64,000 bases of DNA. It comes from Bacteroidota bacterium (GTDB lineage Bacteria > Bacteroidota > Bacteroidia > Palsa-965). Numbering within the stretch: the first letter of the stretch is position 1; each line of letters starts with the position of its first letter. Location of the stretch: the NCBI GenBank assembly GCA_006218065.1, contig VBWE01000011.1, positions 22,994 to 86,993 of the forward strand, given 5' to 3'. The notes under the pieces were generated by a model, which had not been told where the DNA came from, searched no databases, and was given only the letters and a program-made list of their open reading frames with translations. This document shows, in pieces, positions 34,369-44,036 of the stretch. Both the position numbers and the translations under genes were made by a program.

Positions 34369-34376
34369 TAAGTTTG
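34369..34376 (+). promoter_or_regulatory. -7 box TAAGTTTG abutting the subtilase start
   Basis: A TAnnTTTG box ends four bases before the ATG at 34381, again predicting a leaderless or very short-leader transcript. AGGA lies between box and start. Confidence 0.55.
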
Positions 34377-34380
34377 AGGA

Positions 34381-35967
34381 ATGACCAAAAAGGCCCTGCT
34401 GCTTTTCCTGCTCAGCACCATTTGCCACATACTGCCCGCACAAACGGGATGGTGGGTCTTTTTTACCGATAAAAAAGGTTCGACGCTCGACCCGTTTTCC
34501 TATTTCGCCCCGGAAGCGCTGGAACGCCGGGCCCTGCATGGACTTCCCGCATGCGATTCGACCGATTTTCCCGTGAATGAAAACTATGTCGCCGCTGTTT
34601 CCGCTTTGGCAACCGAAGCCGGCTATCCTTCCCGCTGGTTCAATGCGCTGGAAATTACGGCGGATGACCGGCAGATCGAAAAAATAAAATCGCTGGCTTT
34701 CGTGCATCACGTGGAAAAAAGCTTCGACTCGGGCTGGAATTTCTGCAGCGCCGACGATCAGCCGGCCAAAGAAAAAGCGTACGCGAAAGACGTTTTGCGC
34801 CAGGTACGGGCTTTGCAGGGGCAGCTGTTTTTCGAAAACGGAATCGACGGAAAAGGAATCATCATTGCCATACTCGACGTGGGTTTTCCCGGCATCAGCG
34901 ACAACGACGGTTTTCATCACCTCACGCAGAACAACCTGATCAAAAGTACCTACGACTTTCTCGAGAAAGACGAAAACGTGGATAAAGGCGATGAGCACGG
35001 AACGCTTGTGCTTTCGTGCCTGGCCGGTATCGACGACAGTTCCTGCATCGGCATGGCGACCGGGGCGAGTTACCTGCTTGCGCGCATCACCCGCCCCAAC
35101 GGAAACCAGTACAATGCCGAAAGCCGCTGGCTGGCCGCGATGGAATGGGCCGATAAAAACGGCGCGCGGATCATCAACAATTCCGGCGGGCCGAACGAAC
35201 TTTCGTACTTCCCGGAAAACATGAACGGCAAAACCTGCATCGTATCCCGTGCGGGAAATCTCGCTGCACGAAAAGGCATACTGGTTGTTTCCGCCGCCGG
35301 AAATTACGGCGACCGCGGGCGTCCGTACATTTTACCGCCTTCGGATGCCGACAGTGTTCTGTGCGTCGGCGCCGCATCCATGAAAAAGGGAAGCTGCCTG
35401 CGCGATGATTACAGTTCGTACGGCCCGACTGCCGATTTCCGCGTGAAGCCGGACGTTTGCGCACCCGGTCGCGTGGAAGTAGCTATGTCGTACGAAGGGT
35501 ATTCGGAAGACGAAGGCACTTCCTTTTCCAGTCCGCTCACGGCCGGTTTCGCAGCCTGCGTGCTGCAGCTCAATCCCGAAACGAAATGCATGGATTTATT
35601 CGAAGCCATCCGGAAATCAGGCTCGCTTTATCCTTATTTCGATTATTCGCACGGCACCGGTTTTCCGCAGGCGTCGAAATTCCTGCAGAAAAAAATGGTC
35701 CCGGCCGATACGTCGTACACGCTGAAAAAAGATGATTTCGTGGTTTGGGTGGAAATGAAAAACATGGAGGAAGTCGACGAAGAATGCACCGGCGGCAAAT
35801 TACTCTACTACAATATCCAGGATAAAAAGGGGCGGATCATCGAGCACAGTGTGGTTGAAGCCTGCTCGCGCAGGATCACGCTCGTGCATGCGCGGCAGAA
35901 GTACGAGCAGCAAGGTTTTGTACTGCATATTTTTTGCAACGGTCAATATGAGCAGTTTGAATTATAG
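34381..35967 (+). CDS. S8 family subtilisin-like serine peptidase, exported
   Basis: 528 residues with a signal peptide (LLLFLLSTICHILPAQ). The catalytic triad is Asp166 (AILDVGFPG), His206 (DEHGTLV) and Ser381 (GTSFSSP), with Asn308 (SAAGNYG) as the oxyanion residue. The spacing suits a subtilase. About 115 residues follow the catalytic domain, but I do not see a typical T9SS sorting domain. It probably degrades proteins in the periplasm or outside the cell. The next gene overlaps its 3' end by 20 bases. Confidence 0.9.
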   Translation: MTKKALLLFLLSTICHILPAQTGWWVFFTDKKGSTLDPFSYFAPEALERRALHGLPACDSTDFPVNENYVAAVSALATEAGYPSRWFNALEITADDRQIEKIKSLAFVHHVEKSFDSGWNFCSADDQPAKEKAYAKDVLRQVRALQGQLFFENGIDGKGIIIAILDVGFPGISDNDGFHHLTQNNLIKSTYDFLEKDENVDKGDEHGTLVLSCLAGIDDSSCIGMATGASYLLARITRPNGNQYNAESRWLAAMEWADKNGARIINNSGGPNELSYFPENMNGKTCIVSRAGNLAARKGILVVSAAGNYGDRGRPYILPPSDADSVLCVGAASMKKGSCLRDDYSSYGPTADFRVKPDVCAPGRVEVAMSYEGYSEDEGTSFSSPLTAGFAACVLQLNPETKCMDLFEAIRKSGSLYPYFDYSHGTGFPQASKFLQKKMVPADTSYTLKKDDFVVWVEMKNMEEVDEECTGGKLLYYNIQDKKGRIIEHSVVEACSRRITLVHARQKYEQQGFVLHIFCNGQYEQFEL

Positions 35968-36670
35968 ACATGTTGTTTTCCTCTTCCTGCTCACGCTGCC
36001 GTGCATGCTTCACGCACAGAAACGGCTCGAGAGTTTGAAGGTGGATACTTCCGGCCGCGTGGAAACATTCGGACCGAATCGCCGGATCTTTGCGCAGGCC
36101 GTAGCCAGCGTCGGTTTGTTTGCCGATAACGGCGACCCGGGCGCGCGGACCAGGAGAGCATATTCGTTCCAGGCCGGCGGGCGCATGAAACTGAAACTCT
36201 GGTCCTGGGAAGCGCTTACGCTCGACGTGTACTGGAAAATGCAGCGCTGGAACCTGGAACAGAAACCGGGCAAATTATTGCCCGACGGAAACCTGCACCA
36301 GCGGGAATTGATCGTTACGCATTCGCTGAGCGGCGATTTCTGCAACCGGATCAATATCGGCCGGAGAGGCGATGTACTCGGTACTTACGTGGATTTAGGC
36401 GTTTACGGCGATTATGTTTTTCACTCCGTTCACGTGATGAAAGACCTGTACCTCGATCCTGCGGTCAGCGGAAAAGAATCGCAGCTCACCAAAAATTTCG
36501 GACTGCCCTACATGGCCCCGCTCAATTACGGGTTCAAAGCCCGCGCGGGCAACGGCTGGATGAACATTTTCGCGATGTACCGGGTATCGGGTATTTTTAA
36601 GAACGAATACACGTCACTTTACCCGCAGCTTCCGCGTATAACCATCGGGATCGAAATCGGGACGGAGTGA
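35948..36670 (+). CDS. Exported hypothetical protein, probable outer-membrane barrel
   Basis: 240 residues from the ATG at 35948, which opens a good signal peptide (VVFLFLLTLPCMLHAQ); the frame upstream overlaps the subtilase and lacks sense. The mature part is rich in amphipathic strands (AYSFQAGGRMKLKLWSWEAL, TYVDLGVYGDYVFHSVHV) and closes with TIGIEIGTE. I do not recognise the family. Overlap with the subtilase gene suggests one transcript and possibly a linked role at the cell surface. Confidence 0.75.
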   Translation: MSSLNYRHVVFLFLLTLPCMLHAQKRLESLKVDTSGRVETFGPNRRIFAQAVASVGLFADNGDPGARTRRAYSFQAGGRMKLKLWSWEALTLDVYWKMQRWNLEQKPGKLLPDGNLHQRELIVTHSLSGDFCNRINIGRRGDVLGTYVDLGVYGDYVFHSVHVMKDLYLDPAVSGKESQLTKNFGLPYMAPLNYGFKARAGNGWMNIFAMYRVSGIFKNEYTSLYPQLPRITIGIEIGTE

Positions 36671-36684
36671 TTCCCGCAGATTCC

Positions 36685-36692
36685 TATATTTG
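36685..36692 (+). promoter_or_regulatory. -7 box TATATTTG upstream of the acyl-CoA synthetase
   Basis: A perfect TAnnTTTG box lies 22 bp before the ATG at 36715, a normal leader length. I see no clear -33 TTTG at the expected distance. Confidence 0.5.
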
Positions 36693-36714
36693 AAATCCAC
36701 AATAGTATTCCCTT

Positions 36715-38490
36715 ATGGACGTAAAACGCCTTTTTGATATCCTGCCGAATTACCAGGAAAAATTCGGAAACAAACCCGATGCGCTGGCCGGTAAAGTGAA
36801 AGGCGTATGGGTAAAGTACAGCCTGTCGCAATGCATCGAGTACGCAAACAATATCGCGTACGGTTTATTGCACCTCGGCCTGCAGAAAGGCGACCGCGTT
36901 ATAATCATGTCGAATAACCGGCCCGAATGGAATTTCATCGATTTCGGAACGCAGCTCGCCGGCGGTATCCTCGTGCCGGTTTACCCGACCATCAGCGAAA
37001 ACGACCTGCAGTTTATCCTGAAAGATTCGGAATCCGCTTTTGTTTTCGTTTCATCCAAAGAACTTTTTGATAAAGTAAAAAATGCCGGCGCGGGATTGTC
37101 GTCGATCAAAGGAATTTACGCCATCGATACTTTCGAAGGAGGAACAAACTGGAATGAACTGCTCGATGCGGGAAAAAAGAACGCCGCGCCCGAAAAAGTA
37201 AAAACGATCACCGACGGCATCGGCCCCAACGACCTGGTCACGATCCTCTACACCTCGGGAACCACGGGCACTCCGAAAGGCGTGATGCTTTCGCACAATA
37301 ACCTGGTCAGCAATTTTTACGCCTGCCGTCACCTGACTCCCGCAAACGAAACCAGCCTCGCGCTGAGTTTCCTGCCGCTGAACCACGTGTACGAACGCAT
37401 GAAGATTTTCATGTATCTCTTCCTCGGCACATCCGTTTATTACGCGGAAAGCCTGGATACGATCGGCGACAATATGCGCGAAGTGAAGCCGCATATTTTT
37501 ACCGCGGTTCCGCGCCTGCTCGAGAAAGTGTACGACCGTATCGTGGGCAAAGGACAGGAACTGAAAGGTTTCCGCCGCTGGATGTTTTTCTGGGCGCTCG
37601 ATCTCGGCCTGAAATACGAAATCAAAGGTGCGAACGGCTGGTGGTACGGTTTTAAACTCAAGATCGCGCGCAAGCTGGTTTTCAGCAAATGGCAGGCGGG
37701 ACTCGGCGGACGGGTACTCGCGGTAGCTTCGGGCGGAGCCGCTTTGCAGCCGCGATTAGCCCGTGTATTCTGGGCCGCAGGAATTCCCGTGCTCGAAGGT
37801 TACGGGCTCACGGAAACTTCGCCGGTGATCGCCGTGAACCAGATGAACGAAGAAAATCTCCGCTTCGGCACAGTCGGACCGGTGATCGAAGGCGTGCAGG
37901 TGAAAATTGCCGAAGACGGTGAGATACTCGTCAAAGGACCGAACGTGATGCTCGGCTATTATAAACGTCCCGATGCCACCGCCGAAGTGATCGATGCAGA
38001 AGGCTGGTTTCATACCGGCGATATCGGCGAATTCGTGGAAGGAAAATTCCTGAAGATCACCGACCGGAAAAAAGAACTGTTCAAAACCTCCGGCGGCAAA
38101 TACATCGCACCGCAGATGATCGAGAACAAACTCAAGGAATCCCGTTTCATCGAGCAGTGCATGGTGATTGGTGAAAACCAGAAGTTCCCGTCAGTGCTCA
38201 TCATCCCGGCGTATGATTTTGTAGCGGACTGGGCCGCACGGAAGAGCCTGAAATTCGGCAGCCGCGAGGAAATGGTCGCGCATCCCGAAGTCATCAAACG
38301 CGTACAGGAAGAGCTCGACAACGTGAACAAAGGTCTTGCGCAATACGAAAGCATCAAGAAATTCAAGCTGCTGGCCAATCCCTGGACAGTGGAGGCCGGG
38401 CAGATGACGCCCAAACTCAGCCTGCGCCGGAAAATTATCGGCAACGAGAATAAAAAACTGATCGACGAAATGTATGGCGTTGCGGAATGA
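36715..38490 (+). CDS. Long-chain acyl-CoA synthetase (AMP-forming)
   Basis: 591 residues of the ANL superfamily. The P-loop YTSGTTGTPKGVMLSHNN is at about 178-195, LEGYGLTETSPV at about 360, WFHTGDIGEF at about 430 and the C-terminal hinge TDRKKELFKTSGGKYIAPQ at about 450. It activates fatty acids to acyl-CoA at the membrane or in the cytosol, feeding the beta-oxidation genes at 40290-45815. The next gene starts 17 bases before its stop codon. Confidence 0.94.
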   Translation: MDVKRLFDILPNYQEKFGNKPDALAGKVKGVWVKYSLSQCIEYANNIAYGLLHLGLQKGDRVIIMSNNRPEWNFIDFGTQLAGGILVPVYPTISENDLQFILKDSESAFVFVSSKELFDKVKNAGAGLSSIKGIYAIDTFEGGTNWNELLDAGKKNAAPEKVKTITDGIGPNDLVTILYTSGTTGTPKGVMLSHNNLVSNFYACRHLTPANETSLALSFLPLNHVYERMKIFMYLFLGTSVYYAESLDTIGDNMREVKPHIFTAVPRLLEKVYDRIVGKGQELKGFRRWMFFWALDLGLKYEIKGANGWWYGFKLKIARKLVFSKWQAGLGGRVLAVASGGAALQPRLARVFWAAGIPVLEGYGLTETSPVIAVNQMNEENLRFGTVGPVIEGVQVKIAEDGEILVKGPNVMLGYYKRPDATAEVIDAEGWFHTGDIGEFVEGKFLKITDRKKELFKTSGGKYIAPQMIENKLKESRFIEQCMVIGENQKFPSVLIIPAYDFVADWAARKSLKFGSREEMVAHPEVIKRVQEELDNVNKGLAQYESIKKFKLLANPWTVEAGQMTPKLSLRRKIIGNENKKLIDEMYGVAE

Positions 38491-39634
38491 TCGCACGCCG
38501 GTTTATTTCCCGGGACTTGGCGCTTTACGTTTTCTCGCCGCCGCCATTGTTTTCTTCAGTCATATCGAACTTTTCCGCCGCCGCGCGGGATTAGAACATC
38601 ACTACGATCATATTTTCGTTTCGGAAGCCGGGCGTCTCGCCGTGAGTTTTTTCTTCGTTCTCAGCGGTTTCCTCATTACGTTTCTGCTGCTGAAAGAAAG
38701 AGCATCCGCCGGCGCCATCCACATCGGGAAATTTTACTGGCGGCGTGTACTGCGGATCTGGCCGATGTATTTCGTGGTCCTCGCACTCGCTTTTTTTGTT
38801 TTCCCACAACTCGTTTCCGCCGCCGGTTTACGTGAAACGGAAATGCCAGCGGCGCATTTCCCGGGAAATTTATTGCTGTTCGTTTTCCTCCTTCCGAATC
38901 TTGCGCTGAGCATCTGGCCGCCCGTTGCCCTCGCCGAGCCGCTCTGGTCTATCGGTGTGGAAGAACAGTTTTACTTAATCTGGCCCTGGCTGGTGAAACT
39001 CCTGCGGAAATCGCTTCCCTTCGTGCTCGTTTTCCTGCTCATTTTTATCCCGTTGCTACGCTGTTGGCTGGGCTATCAATGCAGTCAAACAGCTGATCCT
39101 GTGCTTTACCGGAAATGGTCCGTGGCATTCAGTTTCATATATTATTCGCGCATCGAGTGCATGGCGGCAGGTGCACTGGCGGCCTGGTGCCTGTTCGAGC
39201 AAAAAGCGCTGCGGATACTTTTTCACCCGCTGATGCAGGCGCTGGCTGCGGCCGGGCTGATCGTTTTGCTGGTTATTATGAAAGCCCCGGTTTACCAGCA
39301 CCTGCCTTTCGCAGGATGTTTTGCGATACTTATGCTCAACATCGCGGCGAACCCGAAAAGCCTGCTGCGCCTGAATTTTGTTGCCGGCGACCGGTTGGGA
39401 AACTGCTCCTACGCTTTTTACCTGCTGCACGAAATCGTGATCCTCTCCTGCCTCTGGCTTTTCAGGAACGTGATCGGCGCTGACCTGAACGATGGCGCCG
39501 GTGAAATCCTGTTCACGCTTACCGCATTCGGGCTCACCCTGCTCCTTTCCTGGATAGCATACAGGTTCTTCGAAAAACTCTTCCTCGACCGGAAGAAAAA
39601 ATGGCAGGTGGTGCCGAGTGGCAGCCAACAGTAA
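38474..39634 (+). CDS. Acyltransferase-3 (OafA/YrhL-like) membrane protein
   Basis: 386 residues, about ten transmembrane segments. Features of the family: PGLGALRFLAAAIVFFSHIELF (H in TM1), FFVLSGFLITFLLLKE, FYWRRVLRIWPMYFVVLAL and EPLWSIGVEEQFYLIWP. Such proteins move acyl groups (often acetyl) onto extracytoplasmic sugars. The start overlaps the acyl-CoA synthetase gene by 17 bp, so the two are coupled in expression; whether they share a pathway is unclear. Confidence 0.92.
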   Translation: MALRNDRTPVYFPGLGALRFLAAAIVFFSHIELFRRRAGLEHHYDHIFVSEAGRLAVSFFFVLSGFLITFLLLKERASAGAIHIGKFYWRRVLRIWPMYFVVLALAFFVFPQLVSAAGLRETEMPAAHFPGNLLLFVFLLPNLALSIWPPVALAEPLWSIGVEEQFYLIWPWLVKLLRKSLPFVLVFLLIFIPLLRCWLGYQCSQTADPVLYRKWSVAFSFIYYSRIECMAAGALAAWCLFEQKALRILFHPLMQALAAAGLIVLLVIMKAPVYQHLPFAGCFAILMLNIAANPKSLLRLNFVAGDRLGNCSYAFYLLHEIVILSCLWLFRNVIGADLNDGAGEILFTLTAFGLTLLLSWIAYRFFEKLFLDRKKKWQVVPSGSQQ

Positions 39635-39683
39635 GTAGCGTTATTGGCGATTACCGGGAACTGAAAAACTGCTTCGGAATTGC

Positions 39684-39691
39684 TACCTTTG
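39684..39691 (+). promoter_or_regulatory. -7 box TACCTTTG of the toxin-antitoxin pair
   Basis: A TAnnTTTG box lies 20 bp before the ATG at 39712. It argues against the in-frame start at 39601, which lies inside the preceding gene. Confidence 0.5.
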
Positions 39692-39711
39692 ATAAAGCAA
39701 AAACAGATTTC

Positions 39712-39939
39712 ATGACGGTGTTGCAAAAAAGGAAACAAGTATCCGATTTCCTGAAAAAAAAAGCGGATGACCGGTTCATTAACATGGTTTATGCCTTGAT
39801 GCAGGAATATGCAGCAAAACTGGAACCTATGACGGAAGAAGACTTGCTCGGACGGATTCGTAAATCACGAAACGACGTTAAATCGGGTCGCGTCTATTCG
39901 CATGCCGATGTAAAAAAACGTTTCCGGGTAAAAAAATGA
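39712..39939 (+). CDS. Probable antitoxin of a ParE/RelE-type pair
   Basis: 75 residues from the ATG at 39712 (MTVLQKRKQVSDFLKKKADD). Mostly helical, with a basic C-terminus (SHADVKKRFRVKK). It overlaps the toxin start by four bases (ATGA), the usual coupling in such modules. I do not recognise a DNA-binding fold in it; the call rests on position and size. HADVKKR-type tails occur in small Bacteroidota antitoxins. Confidence 0.68.
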   Translation: MTVLQKRKQVSDFLKKKADDRFINMVYALMQEYAAKLEPMTEEDLLGRIRKSRNDVKSGRVYSHADVKKRFRVKK

Positions 39940-40253
39940 AACGTATTACATGGTCGGCATTCTCAGTAAAATGCCTTGAAGAGATACGGGATTTTATCGC
40001 CACGGAGTCAGGATCACGGGAAATAGCCGATCGTTATGTAAGTAAAATAATCAACCGGACCGATCAACTTTCCCGTGCCCCGGAATCCGGGCAGGAAGAG
40101 GATATGCTAAAGTCATTTGATGGCGATTTCCGTTACCTTGTAGAAGGTAATTACAAGATAATCTATGAAAACACGCTGAATGGAGTATTTATCCTGGATG
40201 TATTTCATACACGTCAGCATCCCCGGAAAATCAGGCGCTCAAAAAAGAAATAA
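39936..40253 (+). CDS. ParE/RelE superfamily toxin
   Basis: 105 residues. The family pattern is visible: ITWSAFSVKCLEEIRDFIA, SREIADRYVSKIINRTDQL, PESGQE..., FRYLVEGNYKIIYENT and VFILDVFHTRQHPRKI. ParE-like members poison gyrase and RelE-like members cleave mRNA on ribosomes; sequence alone does not separate the two here, though the R-Y-L-V-x-G-N-Y-K core and HTRQ tail favour ParE. It is coupled to the preceding antitoxin gene. Confidence 0.88.
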   Translation: MKRITWSAFSVKCLEEIRDFIATESGSREIADRYVSKIINRTDQLSRAPESGQEEDMLKSFDGDFRYLVEGNYKIIYENTLNGVFILDVFHTRQHPRKIRRSKKK

Positions 40254-40289
40254 TTTTCGGGTTATTCCCCGAAAAGACAAAACAGCTCT

Positions 40290-42695
40290 ATGAACCGTTC
40301 AATCCGCAAAGTTGCAGTACTCGGCTCCGGCGTGATGGGCTCGCGCATCGCCTGCCATTTCGCCAATATCGGCGTCGAAGTTTTGCTCCTCGATATCGTT
40401 CCCAAAGAACCGAATGAAGCCGAACAGAAAAAAGGACTCACGACGAACGATAAAATTGTCCGCAACCGGGTTGTGAACGACGCTTTGCAGTTCGCGCTGA
40501 AATCCAACCCTTCGCCGATTTACAGCGCACGTTTCGCGAAAAAAATCACGACCGGGAATTTCGACGACGATATGCCCGCGATCGCTTCCTGCGACTGGAT
40601 CATCGAAGTGGTCATCGAACGGCTCGATATCAAACAGCAGGTTTTTGAAAAAGTGGAGCAATTCCGCAAAGCCGGTACGCTCGTCACCTCCAATACCTCC
40701 GGCATCCCGATCCACATGATGATCCAGGGCCGCAGCGACGATTTCAAAAAACATTTCTGCGGAAGTCACTTCTTCAACCCGCCGCGCTACCTGCGCCTGC
40801 TCGAAATTATCCCGACGCCGGAAACTTCGCCAGACGTGATCCGCTTCCTGATGGATTACGGCGAACGCTGGCTCGGGAAAACAACCGTACTCTGCAAAGA
40901 CACGCCGGCCTTTATCGCCAACCGCATCGGGGTGTACAGTATCATGGCGCTTTTTCACCTGGTGGAACGTATGGGACTCACGGTGGAAGAAGTGGACAAA
41001 CTCACCGGTCCAGTGCTCGGTCGCCCGAAGTCGGCTACGTTCCGGACCTGCGACGTGGTTGGACTGGATACGCTGGTCCACGTAGCCAAAGGACTGGAAG
41101 CGAACTGCCCGAACGACGAAGCCCGCGATTTGTTCCGCCTCCCCGGCTACCTGCAGAAAATGGTGGATCAGAAATGGTACGGCGACAAAACCGGCCAGGG
41201 TTTTTATAAGAAAGTGAAAAACGCGCAGGGCAAAAGCGAAATCCTCGCACTCGACCTGCAATCACTGGAATACAAACCTTCGGTGAAAGTGAAATTCCCG
41301 ACGCTCGAAGCGACCAAACCGATCGAAAATCTCCGCGAACGCATGAAAGTGCTGATCGCAGGAAAAGACAAGGCCGGTGATTTTTACCGCGCTTCTTTTT
41401 TCGGTTTGTTCGCGTACGTATCGAACCGCATCCCGGAAATCACCGACGCACTTTATAAAGTGGACGCCGCGCTGGCCGCCGGTTTCGGCTGGGAACTCGG
41501 TCCCTTCGAAGCCTGGGACGCCATCGGTATTCCCGAAGCCGTGAAAGCCATGGAAGCTTCCGGCAACAAACCCGCGCAATGGGTTTACGACATGCTCGAA
41601 TCCGGCACGAAAAGTTTTTACGTGATCGAACAGGGCGTGAAAAAATATTACGACATCGGCTCGAAAAATTACAAACCCGTTCCGGGAACGGAGCAGTTTA
41701 TTTTACTCGATACGATCCGCCCTTCGAAAACCGTCTGGCAAAACAGCGGGACTACGATCACCGATATCGGCGACGGTATTCTCAACGTCGAATTCCATAC
41801 GAAGATGAATACCATCGGCAGTGAAATCCTGCAGGGCGTAAATAAAGCGATCGATCTTGCCGAGCAGGATTTCCGCGGCCTGGTGATCTCCAACGAAGGA
41901 TCGCATTTTTCCGCCGGCGCGAACGTGGGCATGATCTTCATGTTCGCCATCGAGCAGGAATGGGACGAACTCGATTTTGCCGTGCGCGCGTTCCAGAATA
42001 CGATGATGCGCGTGCGTCACTCCTCTATTCCTGTGATCGCTGCGCCGCACAACATGGCGCTGGGCGGAAGCTGCGAGATGAGCATGCATTCCGACAGCGT
42101 GGTGGCGCATGCCGAGCTGTACATGGGACTCGTGGAATTCGGCGTGGGCCTGATTCCCGGCGGCGGCGGCACCAAGGAATTCGCCCTTCGCCTGAGCGAC
42201 GAACTGCACGAAGGCGATGTGGAACTGAATGCATTCCGCCAGCGTTTCCTGACGATCGGCCAGGCGAAAGTTTCTGCTTCCGCGCAGGAAGCATTCGATC
42301 TCGGTTATCTGCGGAACGGGAAAGATATCGTAGTCGTTTCGCGCAACCGCGTACTCACCGAAGCAAAAATGCGCTGCATCGAAATGGCCGAAGCCGGTTA
42401 TACCCGCCCGCAGCCGCGCAAAGATATCCGCGTACTCGGCCGGCAGGGACTCGGTCTCGCCTACCTCGGTGCCAATTCGATGCTGAAGGGAAATTATATC
42501 AGCGAACACGATACGAAGATTTCGCAGAAGCTGGCCTGGGTACTGTGCGGCGGCGATTTGTCGCAACCGACGATCGTTTCGGAACAGTACCTGCTCGACC
42601 TGGAACGCGAAGCATTTCTTTCGCTTTGCGGCGAACGGAAAACGCTGGAACGGATTCAGAGTATTTTGACCGGCGGAAAAATTTTACGTAACTGA
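40290..42695 (+). CDS. fadN: 3-hydroxyacyl-CoA dehydrogenase / enoyl-CoA hydratase fusion
   Basis: 801 residues. The NAD-binding dehydrogenase is N-terminal (VLGSGVMGSRIACHFANIG at 10-28; SHFFNPPRYLRLLEIIPT with the catalytic-type His around 155), and the hydratase/isomerase is C-terminal (HFSAGANVGMIF around 540; GLVEFGVGLIPGGGGTKEF around 615). This order is that of B. subtilis FadN and opposite to E. coli FadB/FadJ. It performs the hydration and NAD-linked oxidation steps of beta-oxidation. fadA follows 8 bp downstream. Confidence 0.93.
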   Translation: MNRSIRKVAVLGSGVMGSRIACHFANIGVEVLLLDIVPKEPNEAEQKKGLTTNDKIVRNRVVNDALQFALKSNPSPIYSARFAKKITTGNFDDDMPAIASCDWIIEVVIERLDIKQQVFEKVEQFRKAGTLVTSNTSGIPIHMMIQGRSDDFKKHFCGSHFFNPPRYLRLLEIIPTPETSPDVIRFLMDYGERWLGKTTVLCKDTPAFIANRIGVYSIMALFHLVERMGLTVEEVDKLTGPVLGRPKSATFRTCDVVGLDTLVHVAKGLEANCPNDEARDLFRLPGYLQKMVDQKWYGDKTGQGFYKKVKNAQGKSEILALDLQSLEYKPSVKVKFPTLEATKPIENLRERMKVLIAGKDKAGDFYRASFFGLFAYVSNRIPEITDALYKVDAALAAGFGWELGPFEAWDAIGIPEAVKAMEASGNKPAQWVYDMLESGTKSFYVIEQGVKKYYDIGSKNYKPVPGTEQFILLDTIRPSKTVWQNSGTTITDIGDGILNVEFHTKMNTIGSEILQGVNKAIDLAEQDFRGLVISNEGSHFSAGANVGMIFMFAIEQEWDELDFAVRAFQNTMMRVRHSSIPVIAAPHNMALGGSCEMSMHSDSVVAHAELYMGLVEFGVGLIPGGGGTKEFALRLSDELHEGDVELNAFRQRFLTIGQAKVSASAQEAFDLGYLRNGKDIVVVSRNRVLTEAKMRCIEMAEAGYTRPQPRKDIRVLGRQGLGLAYLGANSMLKGNYISEHDTKISQKLAWVLCGGDLSQPTIVSEQYLLDLEREAFLSLCGERKTLERIQSILTGGKILRN

Positions 42696-42703
42696 GAAAT
42701 ATC

Positions 42704-43882
42704 ATGGAAGCATACATTGTAGCCGGTTTTCGCAGTCCCGTGGGCAAAGCGCCACGCGGCGTTTTCCGTTTCATGCGAACGGACGATCTCGCTGCGGCGG
42801 TCATCAAACGGCTGGTGGCTTCGGTGCCGCAGCTCGATAAAGAACGCATCGACGACGTGATCGTGGGCAATGCGATGCCCGAAGCGGAACAGGGACTCAA
42901 TATGGGTCGCCTCATTTCGCTGCTTGCGCTGGATACGGACAAGGTACCGGGCATGACGGTGAACCGTTACTGCGCATCCGGACTGGAAACGATCGCGATT
43001 GCTACGGCGAAGATCCGCGCAGGCATGGCCGATTGTATCATCGCCGGCGGAGCCGAAAGCATGAGCCTGATCCCGATGGGCGGCTGGCGTATCGTACCGA
43101 ATTTCGAAGTAGCGAAAACGAATCCCGACTGGTACTGGGGCATGGGACTGACGGCGGAAGCCGTGGCTGCGGAATTCAAAATTTCGCGCGAAGACCAGGA
43201 CCAGTTTGCGTACCAGTCGCACATCAAAGCGATCAACGCCATCCACGCGGGTCGTTTCAAAAGCGGTATCGTACCGATCACGGTGAAGGAAACGTACCTG
43301 GATGAAAAAATGAAGAAACAGGTCCGCGAGTCGATCGTGGATACGGATGAAGGACCGCGCGCGGATACTTCGCCGGAAGCGCTGACGAAACTCAAACCCG
43401 TTTTTGCCGATAAAGGAAGCGTAACCGCCGGGAATTCTTCACAGACTTCCGACGGCGCCGCATTCGTACTCGTGATGAGCGAGCGCATGGTGAAAGAGCT
43501 GAACCTTACGCCGATTGCGCGTTTGGTGAGCTTCGCCGCAGCCGGTGTTCCGCCGCGCATCATGGGCATCGGACCGGTAAAAGCGATTCCCGCGGCGCTG
43601 AAAATGGCTGGTATGAAACAGGATCAGATCGACCTGGTGGAACTGAACGAAGCATTTGCATCACAGTCGCTGGCGGTTGTGCGTGAACTCGGTTTAAATC
43701 CCGAGATCGTAAACGTGAACGGCGGCGCCATCGCGCTGGGCCACCCGCTCGGCTGTTCGGGCGCCAAACTTTCCGTGCAACTGTTCAATGAACTGCGCGA
43801 ACGCAAAAAGAAATACGGGATCGTGTCGATGTGCGTGGGCACGGGGCAGGGTGCGGCCGGGGTTTTTGAAATTGTATCTTAA
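42704..43882 (+). CDS. fadA: Acetyl-CoA acyltransferase (3-ketoacyl-CoA thiolase)
   Basis: 392 residues, thiolase fold. The acyl-accepting Cys is in [14 protein letters not shown] (about 88), [12 protein letters not shown] lies at about 313, the catalytic His in [16 protein letters not shown] (about 345) and the second Cys in [14 protein letters not shown] near the end. It cleaves 3-ketoacyl-CoA to acetyl-CoA and a shortened acyl-CoA. It sits 8 bp after the FadN-like gene in one operon. Confidence 0.95.
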   Translation: MEAYIVAGFRSPVGKAPRGVFRFMRTDDLAAAVIKRLVASVPQLDKERIDDVIVGNAMPEAEQGLNMGRLISLLALDTDKVPGMTVNRYCASGLETIAIATAKIRAGMADCIIAGGAESMSLIPMGGWRIVPNFEVAKTNPDWYWGMGLTAEAVAAEFKISREDQDQFAYQSHIKAINAIHAGRFKSGIVPITVKETYLDEKMKKQVRESIVDTDEGPRADTSPEALTKLKPVFADKGSVTAGNSSQTSDGAAFVLVMSERMVKELNLTPIARLVSFAAAGVPPRIMGIGPVKAIPAALKMAGMKQDQIDLVELNEAFASQSLAVVRELGLNPEIVNVNGGAIALGHPLGCSGAKLSVQLFNELRERKKKYGIVSMCVGTGQGAAGVFEIVS

Positions 43883-43929
43883 ATACTCCGAAAAACGTAT
43901 AATTAGTAGTTATTTCAAACCGTTAAAAA

Positions 43930-44007
43930 ATGTTCAATGTCAAATTTTCAACGCACAATGACCAAGGAAATTTTCCGATGATCATTGAGCATTTGACATT
44001 GAACATT
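43930..44007. repeat. Heptad-word hairpin (ATnnnCA type)
   Basis: The left arm at 43930-43965 has five words, mostly ATnnnCA (triplets GTT, GTC-like, TTT, GAC). The right arm at 43977-44007 is complementary with triplets GTT, GTC-like, GCT and GAT. The centre is AAATTTTCC-like. It lies inside the fad cluster, in the 154-bp spacer between the thiolase and acyl-CoA dehydrogenase genes. Confidence 0.78.
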
Positions 44008-44036
44008 CCTTCTGTCAAATTACAGAAACTGTTTTT

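Noticed and set aside
39601..39711. Upstream start for the antitoxin gene
   Set aside because: It would overlap the acyltransferase gene's end and precede the TACCTTTG box at 39684; the ATG at 39712 is better placed.
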